Positions 58,217-64,000 of a stretch of 64,000 nucleotides of DNA are shown in pieces. Each line of letters starts with the position of its first letter. Within the stretch, counting starts at the first letter, position 1. The DNA comes from Methanobacterium_B sp963825335 (lineage in GTDB: Archaea > Methanobacteriota > Methanobacteria > Methanobacteriales > Methanobacteriaceae). The stretch lies in contig CAWGSP010000001.1 in the NCBI GenBank assembly GCA_963825335.1, positions 2,467,688 to 2,531,687 on the forward strand, written 5' to 3'. The translations under genes were made by a program, and so were the position numbers. The notes below the pieces were generated by a model. It searched no databases. It saw nothing but the letters and a program-made list of their open reading frames with translations, and had not been told where the DNA came from.

Positions 58217-59032
58217 ATGGAAACTACTATATTTTATTTTACGGGTACCGGAAATTGTTTAATGGTTGCACGTGACTTAGCAAAAGAGCTAGGTGATACA
58301 AGAGTCATATCCATAGCTAAAGCCATACAAAAGACTGAAAATGTCATATCGAGTGAATGCATTGGTTTCATATTCCCTTTATACTATCAAGTCATGCCCG
58401 TGATTGTACAAGATTTTATAGAAAAATTAAAATTAGAGAATTCAAAATATGTTTTTGCTGTAGTTACCAGTGGATCATTTGTTGGCCATGCCTTAGATCA
58501 GCTTTCAAGTCAATTAACCAAAAAAGGAACAAAATTGGATGCTGGTTATCAACTACTCCTTCCTTACAATTACATAATAAATCCATTCGGAATTAAAGTT
58601 CCCAATGATTCAAAGCAAAAAAAGCTATTTCAAGAAGAAAAACAAAAAGTTAATGAGATAGCAAAGAATATAAAGGCGCATAAAATAGTGGGGATCGAGA
58701 AAAAACCTTTTATATTATTGCGATATGTTCATCCACTTTCATGGAGCAAAAAATCAAAAATCGCTTCGAAACTACATGATGAAGCTAAAAATTTTTGGAC
58801 GAATGATCAATGCAGAGGCTGTAGAACCTGTGAATCGGTATGTCCTGTAAACAACATTAAGTTGGTCGACGATAAACCCGTATGGTTGGATCATTGTCAG
58901 CAATGTTTAGCATGTATCCACTGGTGTCCTGAAAAAGCAATTCAATTTGGTAAAAGAACTTTGAATAAAAAGCGTTACACAAATCCTAATGTAACTGTTA
59001 AAGATATGTTGAATTCTTCTGCCGAAAAGTAA
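58217..59032 (+). CDS. EFR1-family flavodoxin-ferredoxin
   Basis: 271 residues. The flavodoxin domain has the FMN phosphate loop FTGTGNC (8-14) and continues to about residue 165 (GFIFPLYYQVMPV). Two 4Fe-4S motifs follow: CRGCRTCESVCP and CQQCLACIHWCP. EFR1 proteins pass electrons between flavin and iron-sulfur carriers in anaerobes. Next to it, on the other strand, is an SRPBCC protein. Both clusters look complete. The partner is not known. Confidence 0.88.
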   Translation: METTIFYFTGTGNCLMVARDLAKELGDTRVISIAKAIQKTENVISSECIGFIFPLYYQVMPVIVQDFIEKLKLENSKYVFAVVTSGSFVGHALDQLSSQLTKKGTKLDAGYQLLLPYNYIINPFGIKVPNDSKQKKLFQEEKQKVNEIAKNIKAHKIVGIEKKPFILLRYVHPLSWSKKSKIASKLHDEAKNFWTNDQCRGCRTCESVCPVNNIKLVDDKPVWLDHCQQCLACIHWCPEKAIQFGKRTLNKKRYTNPNVTVKDMLNSSAEK

Positions 59033-59057
59033 CATACTAAGCCAAGTAATATTGCTA

Positions 59058-59513
59058 TTATTTTTGTTCATTTTTATAAATATTCTCAGCAAATAGTCTG
59101 AAAGCCACCATATGCTTGTGGTGTGCTTTTTTGATTGATCTCTGTACTAGAAAAGCGCCCATTTTATAGAATATACCTTTGAAATTGAACTCTTCTTCAG
59201 AAATAAATTTGGTTTTTTCTGGCGACAGTGCTATAAATTTGCCTTTCACAGTCACTTGTACACTTGGTGAATCAAGGATCAATTTCAACTCATCGGGAAT
59301 GTTTCTAACTAAAACAGTTGCTGTAAATGCTCTCTGTGTATTTCCGTCTTTCTGTACTAGACGGTATTTGGAGCCTACCATCCCTAACTTCCCACTTATT
59401 TGTTCTGATTTTTCTACTTCTTCCATCCATTTTTTGTTATTTTCTGGATCAGCATATAATTCGGCGAGTTTTTCTCTAGGTACATTTATTTCCTGTATGA
59501 AAGTGCTTTTAAT
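59058..59513 (-). CDS. SRPBCC-family protein, start unclear
   Basis: The clearly open frame extends upstream of the ATG at 59426 to at least 59516 and the extra residues match the family N-terminus (IQEINVPREKLAELYADPEN, then KKWMEEVEKS), so the ATG is internal. No ATG, GTG or TTG occurs in that extension; GGGGGA lies before an ATTATT at 59511-59516, suggesting an ATT start or a small frameshift. The domain binds hydrophobic ligands (polyketide cyclase-like). It ends 25 bases from the EFR1 stop, converging. About 150 residues in full. Confidence 0.68.
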   Translation of the reverse strand: MKSTFIQEINVPREKLAELYADPENNKKWMEEVEKSEQISGKLGMVGSKYRLVQKDGNTQRAFTATVLVRNIPDELKLILDSPSVQVTVKGKFIALSPEKTKFISEEEFNFKGIFYKMGAFLVQRSIKKAHHKHMVAFRLFAENIYKNEQK

Positions 59514-59848
59514 AATTTTTCCCCCACGTCATCTAAATATTATTTTATGGCAGCAAATATTTCGAAAAATCTTCCTATAAATTCATTGTATAACCATTAT
59601 CCATGCCTAGTATTTAATTTATTTAGAAAATATTTCTGTAAACATGAAAACACTGCTATAATTGCATACTTTGCTCATATAAATCATACATACATTTAGT
59701 GTTATATTTTTTTTGCTAATTTCAATAATAATTATATACCGAACTGTTAAAAATCAAAATGTTTATAAGCAAATAGTTCTATAATATAACAATAAGGTGG
59801 AATGAGATCATAATTAAATCCTCCTTAAATAAAAAAAATGGTGATAAA
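59514..59848. other. Divergent promoter region
   Basis: It lies between the SRPBCC gene and the Met/His-rich gene. A TATA-like TTTATAAG sits near 59760 for the plus strand. GGTGATAAA before 59849 is its ribosome site. No gene. Confidence 0.35.
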
Positions 59849-60232
59849 ATGTGTGATGAAAAAGGACAGATAAACAAAGAAATGATTGGTAAATTACAAG
59901 GGGAAAAATGTGGCCCTATACCTGATGAAATGAAAAAGGCTTTTATTGCTAAAATGCACGGTCATAAGCACGGACCCATGCCTGATGAAAGAATGCAGAA
60001 AATGATCATGAAGAAAATTTTCATTAAAAAGGTAATGGCACATCTCTCTGAAGCTGACAAAAAGAAAATTTTAGCCAAAAAACTTGATATAAAAATATCA
60101 TTAGCAGAACAAAAAGCCGAACTAATGAAAGAAGAAAAGAAAATAATGGCTGCAAAGTTAGATATAAAAGCATCAATGGCTGATCAGAAAATAGAATTAT
60201 TAAAAATGATCAGTGAAATGTTAAAAGACTAA
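59849..60232 (+). CDS. Met/His/Lys-rich repeat protein, unknown
   Basis: 127 residues with two internal duplications: GEKCGPIPDEMKKAFIAKM and GHKHGPMPDERMQKMIMKK in the first half, and AKKLDIKISLAEQKAELMK and AAKLDIKASMADQKIELLK in the second. The first pair carries Cys, His and Met, possible soft-metal ligands; the second pair is a helical coiled-coil-like repeat. GGTGAT precedes the ATG. The next gene is a MarR-type regulator in the same direction, so this may be its target or partner. I know no family for it. Confidence 0.6.
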   Translation: MCDEKGQINKEMIGKLQGEKCGPIPDEMKKAFIAKMHGHKHGPMPDERMQKMIMKKIFIKKVMAHLSEADKKKILAKKLDIKISLAEQKAELMKEEKKIMAAKLDIKASMADQKIELLKMISEMLKD

Positions 60233-60376
60233 CTTTCAAATTTCTTTTTTATTTTTCAAAAATTTTTATTATAATATATCCTTTCGGATATCAACATGAA
60301 TTTTAGCTTTTATACTAGAATTAAATTAAAATAAATTCAGTATTAAAAATATTTTAACTTGAAACGGTGTATTAAT

Positions 60377-60826
60377 TTGGACGATGAAATATTAAACCAG
60401 ATGGTTGATGATTTGTACATGTTGTTCCCATTGTTTAAAAAAAAGCTTTTAAAACACGAAAAAACGGATCGTTTACCCCCCTCATACTACCATGTACTAA
60501 AAGTGCTGATGAAACACGGTGAATTACCCATGTCAGAAGTCGGTAGGATGGTTTACATATCCAAATCAAACATGACATCATTAATTGACAAACTTGTTGA
60601 AAACAGATTAGTAAAACGTTTACCAGACAAAAGAGACCGTCGAGTGATAAATATAGATATCACAGATAAAGGTATAGAATTGCTGATGAACTGGCGAAAA
60701 CTTTCGAATGAAGACATTAAAATGAATCTATCAACAATTTCAGATGACGAATTGGAAAAATTTTATGATTCAGTCGAAACAATGAAAATTATAATCTTAA
60801 AAATATGGAAGGAACATCACCGTTGA
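60377..60826 (+). CDS. MarR-family transcriptional regulator
   Basis: 149 residues from TTG 60377, chosen because CGGTGT sits 8 bases upstream; the frame opens at 60359. The winged helix is HVLKVLMKHGELPMSEVGRM, VYISKSNMTSLIDKLVENRL, VKRLPDKRDRRVINIDITDKG, all standard MarR. Flanking helices form the dimer. It follows the Met/His-rich gene with a 144-base gap, and a terminator hairpin overlaps its stop, so it is the last gene of that unit. The signal is not known. Confidence 0.88.
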   Translation: MDDEILNQMVDDLYMLFPLFKKKLLKHEKTDRLPPSYYHVLKVLMKHGELPMSEVGRMVYISKSNMTSLIDKLVENRLVKRLPDKRDRRVINIDITDKGIELLMNWRKLSNEDIKMNLSTISDDELEKFYDSVETMKIIILKIWKEHHR

Positions 60827-60844
60827 TCAAATCTACGGTGTTTT
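60818..60844 (+). terminator. Hairpin over the MarR stop codon
   Basis: CACCGT (60818-60823) and ACGGTG (60835-60840) form a 6-bp stem around the stop codon TGA at 60824-60826, followed by T4. It probably terminates the Met/His-rich-MarR unit. Confidence 0.5.
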
Positions 60845-61154
60845 CATTAAATTATGGGATATGAATCCTAACTAAGACTAGATTGTAAAAACTCATATAA
60901 ATTCATTTAAAAAAAAACCATTGAATGTTCTAATCCCCTAGCAGTTTTTTGGGCGGGGTAGCTATTATTACTAACTTGTTTTGAATTTTTTTTTATCAAT
61001 AAAATTTTTGATGTCTGTATCGATGCTTATTTGCACAAGCAATATTTTGATTCAAAAATAGCCCCTATTCAATTTATTCGTAAATATTAAATTTTTTTGA
61101 GTCCATAAATAATACCACAGAAATTTTTTAAAACGGACAATTGTGGTGAAAAAT
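60845..61154. other. Intergenic stretch before the truncated dehydrogenase
   Basis: AT-rich; GTGGTGAAAAAT before 61155 is the ribosome site of the next gene. A short GC-richer string GGGCGGGGTAG near 60952 stands out without explanation. No gene. Confidence 0.35.
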
Positions 61155-61640
61155 ATGAAAGCTGTGGTGTTTAAAGGGCCTCATAATGTATCTGTTGAAG
61201 AAGTTGATGATCCTAAAATAGAAAAACCAACAGATGTGATTGTTAAAATTACAAGCAGTGCAATATGTGGTACAGATTTACACATGTACGACGGTGAAAA
61301 TCCATTAACCCCGGGGAAGATACTGGGACACGAACCCATCGGTGTTGTTGAAAAAACTGGGAATGCTGTCCAGTTGATAAAAACCGGTGACAGGGTGGTA
61401 ATAACTCCAAATATAGCATGTGGATCTTGCATAAATTGTATTCAAGGATTAACCAACTCCTGTCTGACTTTAAATCCCAACTCAGTTGGGGCAACATTCG
61501 GTACATCCAAGGGATCCTTCGGGGGTGCGCAGGCAGAGTATCTGAGAGTTCCATATGGTGATTTTACGTGTTTAAAAGTTCCAGGAGAGCCTGGAGATGA
61601 ATTTGAAGATGATTATGTTTTACTTGCGAAACTTAACTAA
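61155..61640 (+). pseudogene. Zinc alcohol dehydrogenase, truncated
   Basis: 161 residues from ATG 61155. The N-terminal catalytic domain is intact: C in AICGTDLHMYDGE, H in GHEPIGVVE, and the structural zinc cysteines in CGSCINCIQGLTNSC. The sequence then stops after EDDYVLLAKLN, just where related glutathione-independent formaldehyde dehydrogenase-type enzymes (about 380 residues) continue into the NAD-binding Rossmann domain. A functional enzyme is therefore unlikely. What follows is repeat-rich DNA and a defence-type gene, so the end probably marks a deletion or insertion junction. Confidence 0.82.
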
Positions 61641-61688
61641 AATGATTATGTCTTATTTTTGAACTATCTGGAAATTCCGAATAGTTGA

Positions 61689-61711
61689 GTTATCCAAGAT
61701 TTCCGGATAAC
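61689..61711. repeat. Inverted repeat GTTATCC/GGATAAC, with a diverged copy downstream
   Basis: GTTATCC (61689-61695) and GGATAAC (61705-61711) are perfect arms around AAGATTTCC. About 150 bases on, at 61841-61864, GTTATCCAGGATTTC repeats the left half and the right end reads ATATAAC. The two copies bracket the tandem repeat. Confidence 0.7.
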
Positions 61712-61803
61712 TGGTTTATTACCAAATTCTTAAATATTTGTAATAGTTACATAAAATCATGAAAAGTGTAACTATTAAGATTTGACTATTTCATGACTAC
61801 TTT

Positions 61804-61838
61804 TTTGACTACATATTTGACTACATATTTGACTATTT
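61804..61838. repeat. 12-bp tandem repeat TTTGACTACATA
   Basis: The unit occurs perfectly at 61804-61815 and 61816-61827, followed by a partial third copy TTTGACTATTT at 61828. A further TTTGACTATTT lies upstream near 61781. It is too short and too regular for CRISPR. Confidence 0.75.
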
Positions 61839-62271
61839 GAGTTATCCAGGATTTCTCATATAACTGAGTTGGTGTATTTTTTTGAACATACTGAAATATA
61901 CCTAAAAATAGACCTATTTTTATATCGAATTTTAACGTAAATACTCCCTATCGGAGTACTGGTGGTGTAAATGTACTCTAAAAATTACATTAATTGAGAT
62001 ATATGATAAAAATAGCCAAAAATAGCAAATTACTATACCATTACTTCAAAATGAACATATAAACTATAATAATCTTGAATTAATAAATTAATATTTGGGT
62101 AATAACAATACCATTTGTTAATAATGGATATAATAAAAATACGGTATATAAAAAAGATTCTAGAAAAAATTGAAAATTATAATCAAAAAAAGTAAGTTTA
62201 ATCAAAAGATTAACAGATTTTAACCAATAAACTTGAGTATTGATTGGAATCAGTAGAAAAAGGTGACAGAA

Positions 62272-63829
62272 ATGAACTTCAGAGAAAATAGGGGATTAAT
62301 ACTAATAATAATAGGTATATTATTGTCAATTACGTTAATTTTAATATTTGTTGGAATTCCATTGATAATACTTGGAACATATTATTTAAACAAAAAAGTC
62401 AATCAAAGAGAAAATGAAATTAATGAAAAATTATCTGATAAAAAGATGGAATTAGCCAATATTGATAACAAATTAAAGGAGATTGAAGAAGAAAAAGAAA
62501 AAGAATTAAATGAAAAACTGAATGATAAAAAAAAGGAATTGGCCTATATAGATGTCAAATTGGAAGCTATGGAATTACAAAAGGAAAAGGAAATAGGTAT
62601 CAAATTAAAAGACAAAGAAACCCAATTAGCCAATATGGATGTCAAATTGGAAGAAAAGGCAAAAGAAAAAGAAAAAGAAATCAACAATAAATTAAAAGAT
62701 AAAAAAACCCAATTAACTAATCTAAATAATGCGTTAAAAGAGAAAAAGAAAGAATTAATATTCGTAGAAGATGAACTTGACATGCAAGACGTAGGGTTAT
62801 ATGAACCAAAATATGACTTTTTAACAGCAGTATTATTTAAAGAAAAATTGGATGAAATCAGAAAGAAACAAAAAGAATTAGTGAAAAATAAAACAGCAGC
62901 AATATGTGGAATTGAATGGACAGTCGATAATAGCAAGCAAAAAGGGAAAGCATTTACTACTGCTAATATACAACAAATACTTAAAAATTTCAATTTAGAA
63001 TGTGAAATAGCGATAAGTAAAGTAAAACATTCAAATAGAGAAAATTCGATTAAAAGGATAAAAAGAGTGTTTGTTGCATTAAATAAATTAAATGAAGAAA
63101 ATCATATAAAAATCACTCAGCAATATTTGGATTTGAAATTACAAGAACTTGATATAGCTTTTGAATATGACCTGAAAAAGCAAGAAGAAAAAGAAATATT
63201 GAGAGAAGCAAGAGAACATGAAAGAGAGGAGAAAAAAATACAAAAAGAATTAGATGCACAAGAGAAAAAAATCCATGAACAAAAAAAGAGTTTGGAAACA
63301 GATATAAATAAAATAGGGGCTGAATTAAGAGAAAGTAAGTCTGATGAAGAAAAAGAAAAATTAGAACTTAAAATCAGAGAATTAGAGTTAGCTTTAGCAA
63401 AAAGTAATGAAGATATTGATCAAATAGCCGATAAAAGAAAACGTACAGGTGCCGGATATGTATATATTCTATCAAATATAGGTTCCTTCGGAGAAAATAT
63501 ATATAAAATAGGGGTAACAAGAAGAGATGAACCTCAAGACAGAGTAAAAGAATTATCCAATGCGTCAGTTCCATTTAAATTCGATAATCATGTATTTATT
63601 TTTAGTAAGGAAGCTTTTTGAATTAGAAAAAGAATTACATGATCGATTTAATAATAAAAGAGTGAATAAAGTGAATAATAGAAAAGAATTTTTCAATATT
63701 ACATTTGATGATGTTAAAAAAATTGTTGAAGAGAATAAAGATTTAGTGCATAGTTTTAATGTTAAACCAGAGGCACAAGAGTATTATGATACTTTGAAAA
63801 TAGATAAAATGAATAATAAATCATTATAA
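62272..63829 (+). pseudogene. Membrane-anchored DUF4041 plus GIY-YIG nuclease (SNIPE-like), frameshifted
   Basis: From ATG 62272 (AAGGTGAC upstream) the product starts with a hydrophobic hairpin (about residues 8-40), then a long coiled coil with about four 31-residue repeats (EINEKLSDKKMELANIDNKL and variants), the DUF4041 domain (about 172-300, LYEPKYDFLTAVLFKEKLD), a second coiled coil, and a T5orf172/GIY-YIG nuclease domain from GYVYILSNIG through YKIGVTRR. The frame stops at 63621 after SKEAF; one extra T in the T5 run 63615-63619 accounts for this, since the other frame continues ELEKELHDRFNNKR to 63829. The same domain set defines bacterial SNIPE, which cuts phage DNA as it enters. An intact protein would be about 520 residues. 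Confidence 0.75.
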
Positions 63830-64000
63830 TATCCATTTCATTTATTTGATAAAGAATAATATAGAATTAAAATCCTAAAATACAGATTAGATCCTTATTG
63901 ATATGTTATATATGAATCATTACTGCCAAAATGCTTAATCAATAAATTATATTATTTTTATTCTTTATATTTAATGAGATAATAGTTCGATACTTCCCAT
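63830..64000. other. AT-rich window end
   Basis: No open frame or structure is recognised in the last 170 bases. Confidence 0.35.

Larger units (their letters stand above)
61641..62271. other. Repeat-rich junction between the truncated dehydrogenase and the DUF4041 gene
   Basis: No gene. It contains an inverted repeat at 61689-61711, a second similar but diverged copy at 61841-61864 (both start GTTATCCARGATTTC), and a 12-bp tandem repeat. The remaining DNA to 62271 is AT-rich. It could be the edge of an integrated element. Confidence 0.5.

Noticed and set aside
61804..61838. Short tandem repeat as a CRISPR array
   Set aside because: The 12-bp units are directly adjacent without spacers, and no cas genes are present.

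Overview
The window looks like part of the chromosome of a methanogenic archaeon of the Methanobacteriaceae, most likely a Methanobacterium. The DNA is AT-rich. The informational genes are of archaeal type (valyl-tRNA synthetase, the beta chain of phenylalanyl-tRNA synthetase, an archaeal RecJ-like DHH protein). Other pointers are PyrI, a DtxR repressor fused to FeoA, a DUF5518 membrane protein, a very large beta-helix surface protein, UppP, and twin cobalt and nickel ECF uptake loci, all familiar from pseudomurein-walled methanogens. TTG and GTG starts behind GGAGG/GGTGA-type ribosome binding sites are frequent. I found no rRNA, tRNA or CRISPR array. Species assignment is inference.

Layout. 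1-2.7 kb: accessory DNA with a HEPN-domain gene cut by the window edge and a frameshifted tyrosine recombinase. 2.8-6.9 kb: a 1372-residue surface protein. 7.3-9.5 kb: a tiny ribbon-helix-helix gene with an overlapping partner, a gene desert with a perfect 15-bp hairpin, and a frameshifted UPF0305 gene. 9.5-13.6 kb: a QueG-like iron-sulfur protein, a methyltransferase, and a three-gene operon (YhbD-like regulator plus two bactofilin-like proteins) matching the Bacillus yhbD-yhbE-yhbF order. 14-20 kb: a SPASM radical SAM enzyme and a B12-binding radical SAM enzyme, then two response regulators and a soluble histidine kinase. 20.7-24.6 kb: rubrerythrin and superoxide reductase behind a palindrome, a lipoprotein, and the DHH exonuclease. 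24.9-30.9 kb: cbiMNQO (minus strand) and a nikMNQ-type set (plus strand). 31-37 kb: UppP, a membrane protein, and DtxR-FeoA followed by FeoB. 38-43 kb: nth on its own, and valS-aroA-small GTPase as an overlapping operon. 43.7-52.8 kb: small proteins, a second B12 radical SAM paralogue, a hydrolase, pheT, a response regulator and pyrI. 52.9-61 kb: an amino-acid permease, glyoxalase-fold proteins, an EFR1 ferredoxin, an SRPBCC protein, and a Met/His-rich repeat protein followed by a MarR regulator. 61-64 kb: an alcohol dehydrogenase cut off before its Rossmann domain, a repeat-rich junction, and a membrane-anchored DUF4041 plus GIY-YIG nuclease resembling the bacterial anti-phage protein SNIPE, itself broken by one extra base.

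Coherent themes are metal handling (iron, cobalt, nickel, with visible candidate operators), oxygen defence, cell-envelope building, and eroding mobile or defence genes at both ends. The most interesting items are the archaeal SNIPE-like nuclease, the Bacillus-like bactofilin operon, the paired DtxR-type operators flanking the TATA box of dtxR-feoB, and an endonuclease III whose second cluster cysteine is replaced by histidine.
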